In this document: positions 32,444-42,801 of the stretch, one piece after another
Position numbering within the stretch: position 1 is the first letter of the stretch
Layout of the letters: each line of letters opens with the position of its first letter
Assembly: GCF_001619985.1 (NCBI RefSeq)
Contig: NW_017264196.1
Coordinates: 434,001 to 498,000 of the forward strand
DNA: 64,000 bases
Reading direction: 5' to 3'
Source: Xylona heveae TC161
Lineage: Eukaryota > Ascomycota > Xylonomycetes > Xylonales > Xylonaceae
Program-made: the position numbers and the translations under genes
Notes under the pieces: model-generated
Seen by the model: only the letters and a program-made list of their open reading frames with translations
Databases searched by the model: none
Told to the model about the DNA's origin: nothing

Positions 32444-34978
32444 TCAATCAAACCCCACATGATCTGGTCCAAGGACATCATTCTCGGCCATGAGACTGCC
32501 GAAATCAAGCTTCATTAGCAATCGATCCACACCTGCCCCAGCGAAAGGCTCAAAGTAGTCTTCGTCGCCAGTGATGCTTCCCGATACTGTGCCGCCAATA
32601 CCTGTATCGGCGCCAAGTTCGCCGTCGCCAGTCGCGATATGTTCATCAGCATGATCCGCACGGCCGGTATGCTCCTGGGCATCATATTCTCTTAATCGGC
32701 CAACGAGGCGTCGGGACGCGCGTTCGACGCGCTCACGAGCGCCTTCGAGCTCGACAAGCAGAGTGCGTTCTTCAGCAGCATGATTGGCGAGCGCGTCGAC
32801 AATGACGGCCTCATCTGCTTCGAGATCGAGGTTTTGCTGCACGGTTTGCAGGCGCGTCACGAGAGCGACCAAGTGGTCGACGTGTGCGAGAGTAGATCGC
32901 ATGTGCGCTGCAAATGGCCCGTCGTCGAGCAAGAGTGAGGACTTGAGTGTGGATAGAAACACCCTATGAGCACGGGATAATGACTCGGGATCGTGCGGCC
33001 GTGTGGAAGGTTGGTGTGGATTGGTGGTATCAGAGTCGTTTAATTCGTTGTTGTTGGTTGATGATGAAGATGATGCATGCTTTGTTGGTGGAACGGGCAT
33101 CGAAGGAACAGGGGTTCTGGAAATGTTGGATCCTGTCACCGGCGGAAGTATAGGGGTCTTGCTGGATTTGGGAGAAGAAGTAGTGGTAGTAGAAATTGCT
33201 GTGTTTGGTGTGGATGGTGGATTCTCAACCCACGAGCGAAGTGCTTCCCAAGAGCCTTCAACGACTTCGCCTTGGAAATAGCTTTCGATTTCAGATAGCA
33301 AAAAGACTGTGGCGCTGCATGTGGCCCAGATTTTACGCATCTCTCGCGCTCTCTTACTTTCCCGCTGGCGCTGGCGCTGATTGCCTTCTGCATCTTTTCG
33401 AGTGTTGCTGTATAGCAGGGTAGGTGGTTGCGGATGCGAGCGGCGAAGGGTACTATGTTTCCATAGGCTTGTCAAGTGGTGGTGAGCGCGTCGAATGGAG
33501 AGGAGGTAGGCATTAATTTCGGAGTAGGTTTGTAGATCAGTGTCGCTTAGGAACAGATCCAACGGCGAGGGAATGATTAATGTCAAGTCCACTGGAGATG
33601 AGAACAACAGGTCGTTAAAGCGAGTATGGGTCTGAAGTTTGGAGGCTTTGTCGTCTTCGTTGCGGCGGTGGGCCCCGCCTGACGCTACTGGTGATTGCTT
33701 GGGCAAAGTCAAATGGACCAAGTCGCGGGCAAGTTCAAGTTTATCATCTACTTCATCGTCGTAGGGAGCATATGATGATAATGCCGCCCAAGTCCTTGCT
33801 AAAGTTGCATTGACTTCTCCGTCTCTTACAAGAACCCCTTTGAGATTATCGCCGCCTTTGGCTTGACGTATGCGACTGGACTGGCGATGGCGTGAGTTGA
33901 GCTGCTCATCGGCTTCAGTAATTAAGGTTACTGCAAATTCTCCGCGGCCGAGCAGGAAGAATTCTCGCAGTAATCGAAGTATTTCCAGGGTTTTGGGCAC
34001 CGGAAGCAAATGCTGCAATGCATTTTGCGAGAGTGAGAACCGAATGTTCGCGATAACGCGGGAAAGTGAAGACGCCGTTAAGGGTGATGACAGCGAGGAA
34101 AGGTAACTCAGATGAGCAGGAAGTAAAACTAGCTCTGGAGAACTCGAGTTCCCAGAGATGGTGCTTCCAGAGGAGTGAGACTTTATCCTAATGTGGTTTA
34201 AGGATCTCCCAATGAAAAGTATCGAAGAAGCAGTTGCTGGCGTAACGAATTGCGGCCGCAGCCTCTCTGATATAGTAAAGATAGGTGTTCCTTTCGAGTC
34301 GGCTTCGTTTGGAGTTTCTTCTTGTATGAAGAAGTCTTCTCCGCCGAATTTTGGCAGTCGTCCGTACAGCAGCCAGCTCGACAGCTGCCTCAACCAAGCC
34401 GTTTCTGCGGCCCTGCTTAGGTCGGTTGCGGCATCATGAATATCAGGAAACCCTGTACGAGCTTCCTTTCTCAGCTTCTCGATAATGGCAGCTCCCGAGC
34501 ATTGTCCATTGGTACTTTTAAGTCCCCGCTTCTGATCGGCAACGACATTTTCGACCGGCATCATAAAATATACAAGGTCCCAGAGCCATTCCATTCGACG
34601 TATCCATTCTTCAAACTCTGTGACAATGAGAGATAGTGGCATGATCTCGTACTCGTTTGGTGATCCACCATCTTTCCTCAGCATTTGCCTCTCCACATCT
34701 ACAATCTTTTGTTGGAACCGATCCAAATGCTTCGAGGCTATGGCGGTTGACACGGCACGACAGATAGTTGACGGATGTGAAGAGGATATGCTCGAAGTGT
34801 GATCTCGCACTCTCCTGTGTAGTTCACTAAGCCAAGCTAAAGATGACAGTAGCGCTCTCTCCGGGGGTGAAAGAAGCGGAAATGTCTGGCTTATGGCCGC
34901 CGGATCGAATTTGCTTGCGGGAGGGGGCAGGAGGGGCGAAGGGTGCCCTGATAAGGCAAGGAGGATCTCGTGTAGCAT
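32444..34978 (-). CDS. Gamma-tubulin complex component, GCP4-type (Spc97/Spc98 family)
   Basis: An uninterrupted 844-codon frame with a stop at 32444-32446. The protein belongs to the gamma-tubulin ring complex, which nucleates microtubules at spindle pole bodies. The N-terminus 'MLHEILLALSGHPSPLL' and 'LLSPPERALLSSLAWL' are typical of GCP4. The Spc97/98 signature follows in the middle: 'FFLLGRGEFAVTLI', 'PSPLDLFLSDTDLQTYSEI' and 'LSIRRAHHHLTSLWKHS'. A Ser/Thr/Pro-rich, probably disordered insertion lies at about 595-665 within the C-terminal half, and the extreme C-terminus is acidic. The absence of introns over 2.5 kb is unusual here but not in the family. The start is the first ATG, directly at the conserved N-terminal block. 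Confidence 0.9.
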   Translation of the reverse strand: MLHEILLALSGHPSPLLPPPASKFDPAAISQTFPLLSPPERALLSSLAWLSELHRRVRDHTSSISSSHPSTICRAVSTAIASKHLDRFQQKIVDVERQMLRKDGGSPNEYEIMPLSLIVTEFEEWIRRMEWLWDLVYFMMPVENVVADQKRGLKSTNGQCSGAAIIEKLRKEARTGFPDIHDAATDLSRAAETAWLRQLSSWLLYGRLPKFGGEDFFIQEETPNEADSKGTPIFTISERLRPQFVTPATASSILFIGRSLNHIRIKSHSSGSTISGNSSSPELVLLPAHLSYLSSLSSPLTASSLSRVIANIRFSLSQNALQHLLPVPKTLEILRLLREFFLLGRGEFAVTLITEADEQLNSRHRQSSRIRQAKGGDNLKGVLVRDGEVNATLARTWAALSSYAPYDDEVDDKLELARDLVHLTLPKQSPVASGGAHRRNEDDKASKLQTHTRFNDLLFSSPVDLTLIIPSPLDLFLSDTDLQTYSEINAYLLSIRRAHHHLTSLWKHSTLRRSHPQPPTLLYSNTRKDAEGNQRQRQRESKRAREMRKIWATCSATVFLLSEIESYFQGEVVEGSWEALRSWVENPPSTPNTAISTTTTSSPKSSKTPILPPVTGSNISRTPVPSMPVPPTKHASSSSSTNNNELNDSDTTNPHQPSTRPHDPESLSRAHRVFLSTLKSSLLLDDGPFAAHMRSTLAHVDHLVALVTRLQTVQQNLDLEADEAVIVDALANHAAEERTLLVELEGARERVERASRRLVGRLREYDAQEHTGRADHADEHIATGDGELGADTGIGGTVSGSITGDEDYFEPFAGAGVDRLLMKLDFGSLMAENDVLGPDHVGFD

Positions 34979-36135
34979 CTTGGAGCTTCTCGAGGCTTAT
35001 TACTGTATATCATTTAGACTTTGCAGCAATGAATACGATGAGTTGTCTCGCTGCGTGCAAGGCCATACCCACGTGGAGCGGTTCCTTTTGCCTTCGCATG
35101 GAGATCCTGAATGTAGAGGATCAAGCAACCGAGGAGCTCGTACCGACACATGAAGTAGCAGCATGCCCACTGCTTTGCAAGTTTTTGATATTCAATTGCG
35201 TTTTTGCATGGTGTCGAGTGCCGGGTGCTGCGGTCCCTTTCGCAAAGACAGCAAAGCTGAGGTTTCGCGTGCTGCTGGACGCGTAGAGTTCAGAGGGACC
35301 ATTATTTATAACGTGCGAATGGCACATTACCGCCAAATACCGGGGTCAAATCTCCTAAAAAGCTTATATATGGGATTTATAAAACAAACAAAATATTTGA
35401 TGATTGGCTCATCAATTTTCTTCTCTACTGTTTAATTAATCATTTATCACACGAGCCAACATCATGTTATGGCATCATAAGCAAGAGGTATTCATAGCAT
35501 AAGTGTCCAACGAATGGCGGTCTTGATTTTTACAATTGTAATAAGATCACTTCAACCACATATAGTATACACACATGATCCGAATTCTAGAATAGTATCT
35601 TAAGAATTAATATTGTGTTCAAACCTCAGCAACCAGAAACGAAAAGTACAGAGTATCTTACAGAAGTGGCATGTTTTGTTCGAGTGGGCGGCAGAAGAAA
35701 CTTACAGAGATGTCGTGTGTGGTATCTTTGCGTGACCGTACTTATTGCATCAGCCATTTGCTGTTCGCGCACCTTCGATAGAGTAAGCATCATTGTGTGT
35801 GTGTGTTGAAGGACGAAAGACACACCAAAACTGCCAAACCAACATTTTTCCCTCCCATACTCAGTACGACTTGATTTCTTCAATCTTTGAATAGAAGAAG
35901 AAGTCTCTCTTTATCAGTTTTCACTCTACTGCAAATACCGTATCCGACGAGTAGTGACCCCTCATTCAGTCAGCTCGTCACCTTTGTCCATCGACACCCC
36001 ACTTCCATCCCGCATCTTGCTCAACCTTCCTTTGCAACCTTCACCATTCCCTCCACAACAGTAGCCCCCGAGCCCCTCCAGCTGGGAAAGAGGAAAGCTT
36101 CCAGCGAGGATCTCACCCGCCCATCGAAGAAAAAT
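34979..36135. promoter_or_regulatory. Divergent intergenic region, gamma-tubulin complex gene / uba1
   Basis: About 1.16 kb between starts. It has an AT-rich centre at 35380-35620, a short GT run at 35793-35804, and a pyrimidine-rich uba1 leader from about 35900. The last 249 bp (35887-36135) are open in the uba1 frame without an ATG and end in a basic, nuclear-signal-like stretch; see findings. Confidence 0.5.
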
Positions 36136-39100
36136 ATGACAGTAAGTACCCTGTCTCGTGTTGCCGCGCAAACTCCCGTCCCTGGTTTGAGCTGGGAATG
36201 GTGATGGTGGCGGATATAGTCTGGCTTGGAGCGGGAGACCAAGAAATCCCAGTATCCTTGTGAGTACGGGATGCTAATAGTGTCTTCAGGACCAAAAAAT
36301 GCAGGTTGACAGCCCTGCGGAGGCTATTGAACAGCTCAAGCAGGGCGATATTGATGAATCGCTCTACAGTCGACAACTGTATGTGTTTACTTCCCGCCGC
36401 GCTGCTGCTCTTTTTCTAACGCTGGTAGATATGTGCTTGGTCATGAGGCGATGAAGCGTATGGGCGCTTCCAACGTCCTTATTGTCGGATTGAAGGGCCT
36501 TGGTGTTGAGATTGGTATGAAATAAATTGGGGAATACCGCTCCGCAGGCTCCCGGAAGCTAACTATGGCCATAGCCAAGAATATTGCTCTTGCTGGCGTT
36601 AAATCCTTGACGCTCTACGACCCTGTTCCTACCTCCATTGCCGACCTCTCTTCACAATTCTTCCTGCATCCCGCAGATGTAGGGCAACCTAGAGCGTCAG
36701 CTACCGCCCCTCGAATTTCGGAGCTTAATCCCTATACTCCCATCGGAGTTCACCCTTCAAACGATCTGACCTCGGATCTCACCCAACTGAGCCGTTACCA
36801 GGTTGTGGTTCTCACGCAGACATCCCTCAAAGATCAACTCGCTATTTCAGAGTATTGCCACCAGCATGGCATCTACTTGGTCGTCGTTGACACTTTTGGT
36901 CTGTTCGGTTATGTATTCACCGATTTTGGAAAGAATTTCACTGTCGGTGACACCACCGGAGAGGAACTTGCCAGTGGTATTGTGGCTGATATTGACTCTG
37001 ACGGTATCGTGTCAGCTTTGGATGAGTCGAGACACGGGCTGGAAGATGGCGACTACGTTACTTTCACCGAGATAGAAGGAATGGGCGGACTCAACGATGC
37101 GGCGCCGCGGAAGGTGACCGTCAAGGGTATGTACAATGATGGCAATTGAAAAGTGATTTCCTTGTTACTCATCGCGTAACAGGTCCTTACACTTTCTCTA
37201 TCGGAGACGTCTCTGGTCTCGGTCAATATAAACGTGGTGGCCTGTTCACTCAGGTCAGGATGCCCAAATTCCTTGACTTTGAACCCCTTTCGAAGCAAAT
37301 CAAGAAACCCGAGCTTTTGATCTCGGATTTTGCCAAGTTCGATCGCCCCCTCCAATTACACGTCGGAGTGCAGGCACTGCACGCTTTCGCCGAGCAGCAC
37401 GGTGGCATCTTTCCCAGACCGCACCATGAGGCCGATGCTACAGAGGTCATCAAGCTATCCCAGAAGATTGCGGGCGAGGGAGAGGAAAAGGTTGAACTTG
37501 ATGAGAAACTCATCCGAGAGCTCAGCTACCAGGCCCAAGGTGACTTGAGCCCTGTGAACGCGTTTTTCGGTGGTCTCGCTGCCCAGGAAGTCCTCAAGTC
37601 TGTATCCGGCAAATTCCACCCAATTGTTCAGTGGCTGTATTTTGATTCCTTGGAGTCTCTGCCTTCGTCTACCAAGCGTTCCGAAGAGCTGTGTAGACCT
37701 CTTGGCACCCGTTATGACGGCCAAATTGCCGTGTTCGGCCGAGAGTTCCAAGAGAAGATTTCAAATGTGAAGCAGTTTTTGGTTGGCGCGGGCGCCATCG
37801 GATGTGAGATGCTTAAGAATTGGGCCATGATTGGACTCGGCACTGGCCCTAACGGCAAAATCAGCGTTACGGACATGGATCAGATTGAGAAGAGCAATCT
37901 CAACCGGCAATTCCTTTTCCGAGCCAAGGACGTTGGCAAGCTCAAGAGCGAATGTGCGGCACAAGCTGTTCAGGCCATGAATCCCGACCTCAAGGGTCAG
38001 ATTGTGACCCTGAAAGACAGAGTTGGTCAGGATACCGAGGACATTTTTAATGAGGATTTCTGGAATGACCTAGACGGTGTCACCAATGCTCTGGACAATG
38101 TTGACGCACGTACCTATGTCGACCGACGTTGTGTGTTCTTCCGGAAGCCTCTTCTGGAGAGTGGCACCCTTGGCACAAAGGGTAATACGCAGGTTATTCT
38201 TCCCGGAATCACCGAGTCGTACTCAAGCTCGCGCGATCCTCCTGAGCAGTCCTTCCCTATGTGCACTCTTCGGAGTTTCCCGAACAAGATTGAACACACT
38301 ATCGCCTGGGCCAAGGAGCTGTTCCAGTCACTTTTTGTTGGCCCACCTGAGGTAGTCAACCTCTATCTGACCCAGCCCAACTACCTCGAGAGCTCTCTTA
38401 AGCAGTCCGGAAACGAAAAGCAAACCCTCACGAATATTCGGGATTATCTTGTGACAGAGAAGCCCCTCAGCTTCGACGACTGCATCGTTTGGGCTCGGTT
38501 ACAGTTCGAGAAGCAGTACAACAACTCTATCGCGCAGCTGTTGTATAACTTCCCGAAGGACTCTACCACATCATCCGGTGCGCCATTCTGGTCTGGACCC
38601 AAGCGTGCGCCGACCCCGCTCAAGTTTGACCCTACCAACCCAACGCACTTTGGATTTGTTGTCGCTGGTGCCCACCTTCATGCATTTAATTACGGCATCA
38701 ACAGCAAGGGCGTGACTCATGAGCAGTATCTCAAGGTTCTTGACAGCATGATTGTCTCCGAATTCTCCCCAAGTGCCGGTGTCAAGATCCAGGCCGATGA
38801 GAACGAACCTGATCCTAATGCTCAGTCTGGTTCCGCATTCGACGACACTGAGGAGTTGAACAAGATTGTTGCATCATTGCCTTCACCGCAGGCACTGGCT
38901 GGCTATCGTCTTGTGCCCGTCGAGTTTGAGAAGGACGACGATACCAACTATCACATTGACTTTATCACAGCGGCAAGCAACCTACGAGCCGAGAACTATG
39001 CCATCGCTCAGGCCGACCGTCACAAGATCAAGTTTATCGCCGGAAAGATTATCCCTGCTATTGCCACAACCACTGCGCTTGTGACAGGCCTGGTTGTTCT

Positions 39101-39607
39101 GGAACTATTCAAGTTGATTGACGGCAAAGATGACATTGAGCAGTACAAGAACGGCTTCGTGAACCTTGCGCTGCCCTTCTTTGGTTTCAGTGAACCCATT
39201 GCTAGCCCCAAGGGTACATACAAGGGCAAGGACGGCGATGTGACCATTGACAAGCTTTGGGACCGCTTTGAAGTCCCTGATATGACTTTGCAGGACTTCC
39301 TGAAACATTTCTCGGACAAGGGTCTCGAAGTCACCATGATCAGCTCTGGTGTGAGCTTACTCTACGCCAGCTTCTACCCGCCGAGTAAGCTGAAGGACCG
39401 GCTACCGATGAAGTAAGTTTATTTTCATGAAAGATTTCCAATCGAATCAGTTGTACTAATGTCACCTCCAGGTTGAGTGATGTCATCCAGACGATCAGCA
39501 AGAAGCCGATTCCTGCGCACCAGAAGAATGCAATTTTGGAGATTACAGCAGAAGATCAGACCGAGGAGGACGTTGAAATTCCCTATGTTATGCTCAAGTT
39601 GCACTAA
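36136..39607 (+). CDS. uba1: Ubiquitin-activating enzyme E1 (Uba1)
   Basis: Exons 36136-36141, 36290-36378, 36429-36514, 36575-37126, 37183-39412 and 39472-39607 give 1032 aa. The enzyme adenylates ubiquitin and loads it as a thioester before transfer to E2s, heading the whole ubiquitin pathway. The inactive adenylation domain starts with '[18 protein letters not shown]'. The active one has the ATP loop 'GAGAIGCE' from G446 and '[10 protein letters not shown]'. The catalytic cysteine is C605 in '[10 protein letters not shown]', close to yeast C600. The ubiquitin-fold domain forms the C-terminus, ending 'IPYVMLKLH'. With the first available ATG, coding exon 1 is only six bases (Met-Thr). The same frame is open upstream and encodes 'KRKASSEDLTRPSKKN', so the true N-terminus may be longer. 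Confidence 0.93.
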
Positions 39608-40349
39608 ATGCAGATGGGTTTCTATCGGGCGCTTGGTAATTGAATAGATTTATATTGTTGCAGCAAGGCTTTAGCCTTGATTCATGTGAATAGAATGGTA
39701 TGAGTAAACGCATGATCAATCGGACAGGATTTCTGTACCAAATCCATGCAGGAGGTTTCAATAAATGTAAATTGTACACGAATTTATCATGCGTGTTAAG
39801 CCTTGGCTCAAAATGCGCAGAAAATATAAATTGGCCTGAATCGGGCTCACACATGGCCACCATGATGATCAGCATGTATGAAGGTATTGATCATGCAGAA
39901 AATAAGGCTATGTCGAAGGGCTCTGTTGGTGGATTTAATTTAGCATTCAAGGACTTGAATCTCAGATGCCGTCCAATGTGTGGGATTAGTGATCAGGGAC
40001 TTGGTGCGGAAGGTTTGCGCAGGGCCAAGGGGCGGGACGCGGGGGGGGGAAAGGAGACTGGTGGCGGCAAGTTATCGGATTGATCAATCAGATGCGATAA
40101 AACCCAATGAGCTCATACTCAGTAATTATTAACTAACTTGGAGATCCGCATTACTGTTCCATGACAAACCCGCCTGTAAGCAAAAGCACCGCCTTAGCTA
40201 ACTACCGTACCTAGCTATATCCGTCTGTTTATGCTCTTTGCTCTTACCCCGCCATGACCAATGCTGATATTTTAAATACAACATTTCTCCGTCCTTTTCT
40301 GCTCGTCTTGTTCTTTATCCATCTATCATTCAAGTAGCTGGTCTGGTTC
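39608..40349. promoter_or_regulatory. Intergenic region, uba1 to glutathione transferase
   Basis: 742 bp with the uba1 3' flank and the transferase promoter. A G-rich run at 40029-40049 has the pattern of a G-quadruplex. A short frame at 39700-40083 has no recognisable content and is not called. Confidence 0.55.
40029..40049 (+). promoter_or_regulatory. G-quadruplex-like G-run
   Basis: Runs of 4, 3 and 9 Gs are separated by one- and four-base loops, enough for four G-tracts. It lies about 300 bp upstream of the transferase ATG. Function is inferred only from pattern. Confidence 0.4.
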
Positions 40350-42258
40350 ATGAATATCGGCATCATTCTCGCCAGCGTACGATCTCGAACAATTGCCATT
40401 GGTAGTCGTATTAGCAGAACACACATTCTGTCGTCTTCCCCGCACACTGTTTCGTCGAAGTTACCCCAGCAGAGAATACGACCATTTAGCAGTCAGACTG
40501 AGAATATGTCTTCGGCACGTACTTTTTTCTTTTCCCTCGCAATAGTCCTCTCCCTAGGTGCCATCTTGTATCAGACATTTTTGGTTTCAGTGGAAGAGCC
40601 CAAGGTGCGGGTCGTTATTTCTAAGCACTTTTTGCGCAAAATCCACTCTCGTTTGAAATTCTTTTGCATTTGAGGGTTTTATTTGCGAATTGCTTGATTT
40701 GTTACGCTCGTGGGGCAGAAAATTGGATGGGTCTACTAATACTCTCCTGTAGGTCGTAAAGAAGATCACCGACTGGGTTGATCCCAAGTCCAAGTCGGGC
40801 GAGTTCAATCGCCCCCAGTCCGTCTTTCGCAACTTCATCTCAAAACAGCCGGGCGCAGAGTTTCCTCCCGAAAAGGGCCGGTATCATCTCTATGTCTCGT
40901 ATGCGTGTCCATGGGGTAAGAAGAATCATGAGAAGCCAGGTATTTTGATAGACGGGCTGACTTTGAATTTATTACAGCGCACCGTGCCCTCATCACTCGA
41001 CAGCTAAAGGGTCTGGAGGATTTCGTTTCCTTTACCGTTGTGCACTTCCATATGGGAGAAAAAGGTACCGTCAACCCTCTAAATTTCTCAATGCACACGT
41101 ATTTTGGATTTACTGGCCCCGGGGTTTGATTCTGGGAGTTCCTCACTCAAAGCACCTATGCACCTAAGATATGCTTCTCACATTCTAATTACTTCTAGGA
41201 TGGCGCTTTGCTACTACCGAAGAGCAAAATGTCCAAGAACACGTCACTCCCGATCCCATCCACGGCTTTGCCTATCTTCGGGATGTCTATCACCACGTAT
41301 CGCCAAACTATGAGGGTCGATACACTGTTCCAACGCTATACGACAAGAAGACGCAGAAGATTGTCAACAATGAAAGCAGTGAGATTATCCGCATGTTTTA
41401 TACCGAGTTCGACGATCTCCTTCCGGAGAAGTACAAGAATCTTGTGCTTTACCCCGAGGACCTGCGACAGGAAATTGAAGGCACAAATGAATGGACATAT
41501 AATGATATCAACAATGGAGTGTACAAGGCTGGTTTTGCAACGTAAGTTTTCCTTTACCCCTTTTTTCCTTTCTTCTTTCTCTCGCTCTCCCTCTCAGTGC
41601 GGTCTCTTTTCTACGTCTTCTTTTACATTGCCGTCGCTGTCGCTGTCCTTGCCCATGCTGACCATTCACACCGTACAATAGGAGCCAAGAAGCCTACGAG
41701 AAAAACGTTGTAGTTCTCTTCACCGCACTTGACCGTGCCGAAAAGCATCTTGCCAGCAGCCCTGGCCCCTTTTACTTTGGCGACCGTCTCACCGAGGCCG
41801 ATATCCGTCTGTACACTACCATTGCCCGCTTCGATCCGGTCTACGTCCAGCATTTCAAGTGCAATATTCGTGATATCCGAAGCGGCTATCCCGCCTTGCA
41901 TCGCTGGTTGCGCCATCTCTATTGGACTATTCCCGCGTTTCATGATACCACGAAATTTGAACATATCAAGCTGCATTATACCAAGAGCCATACTCAGATT
42001 AATCCCCGCGTAAGCTTTACCGTCTCTTCCTGCCTTTTTTTTTTCCACCTCCCCTTTTCTGTTTTATTTTCTAGTATTTTTTCTTTCCATCCACCTTCTT
42101 ATGCTCTATGGGAAGGGAATCGGGATTACATTGAAGAAAGACGCTAATGATTTTTTTTCCCCTAATAGAGCATCACGCCGGTTGGTCCAGAGCCGCCGAT
42201 TCTGCCCGTGGACCAGGAGGTTAATGCTGTTGCGGCCGCTTTGAGTGGGAAAAAGTAA
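40350..42258 (+). CDS. Omega-class (Ecm4/Gto-like) glutathione S-transferase, membrane-anchored or mitochondrial
   Basis: Exons 40350-40604, 40753-40915, 40978-41064, 41199-41541, 41682-42009 and 42169-42258 give 421 aa. Omega/Xi transferases such as yeast Ecm4 reduce glutathionyl conjugates (often quinones) through an active-site cysteine. That cysteine is C137 in 'YACPWAHRALI'. Other family blocks are 'GWRFATTEE', '[11 protein letters not shown]', '[16 protein letters not shown]' and '[21 protein letters not shown]'. The core starts near residue 88. Before it come an Arg/Ser-rich stretch (1-52), like a mitochondrial presequence, and a hydrophobic segment at 59-78 ('[15 protein letters not shown]'). 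A second ATG at 40506 (Met53) would drop the presequence-like part but keep the hydrophobic anchor. All junctions keep frame; donor 1 (GTGCGG) is weak. Confidence 0.9.
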
Positions 42259-42801
42259 TGTATTTATGATAGCTTCTCTCGAAAGTAAATTGGAAGGTCG
42301 TCTTGCGATATCCTGGATTCCTTATTTTTTTCGCGACGAAATTGGAAGTACGTTCTAGGCAAATTCCATGAAGGTAGCTCCGAATCTGTCACGAGACAAA
42401 ATCTATGCGAATAAATGAATGAAAAATAATGCAAAGAGCAAAATGAATGAATGCGGAAAAATGATTATCTCAAATTGTCGTGGATCAATTCACGCTGAAG
42501 AAGCGAAATAAAGATTATTAGTGTAGAATTAAAGATCTGGTGAAATCTAAAATGCGTGATATGCTCGCTCTATGATTTTGATACTTTTTTTAAAGAAAGA
42601 TGCCACTTTGCGCACAAGAGCCCTAGCCCTGCAAGTCTCAATCTTCTCTTCCTTTCCTTTCCCTTACTTTCCCTTTAAAAAAAAGCCGAAAGATTCCTGG
42701 ATGAAACGACTTTACACGAAAGAAGAGAGAGATACTACAAAAGAGAGAAAGGCGAGGCTGGCAGAGGCTTTCACCGAAGGGGTCGTCTCATTATTCCAGC
42801 T
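42259..42801. other. Convergent intergenic region, glutathione transferase / protease
   Basis: 543 bp of 3' flanks with A/T-rich and purine-rich patches. No gene is seen. Confidence 0.6.

Noticed and set aside
39700-40083. 127-codon + strand frame after uba1
   Set aside because: It lies in 3' flank or promoter sequence and ends in a low-complexity G-rich run; no domain.
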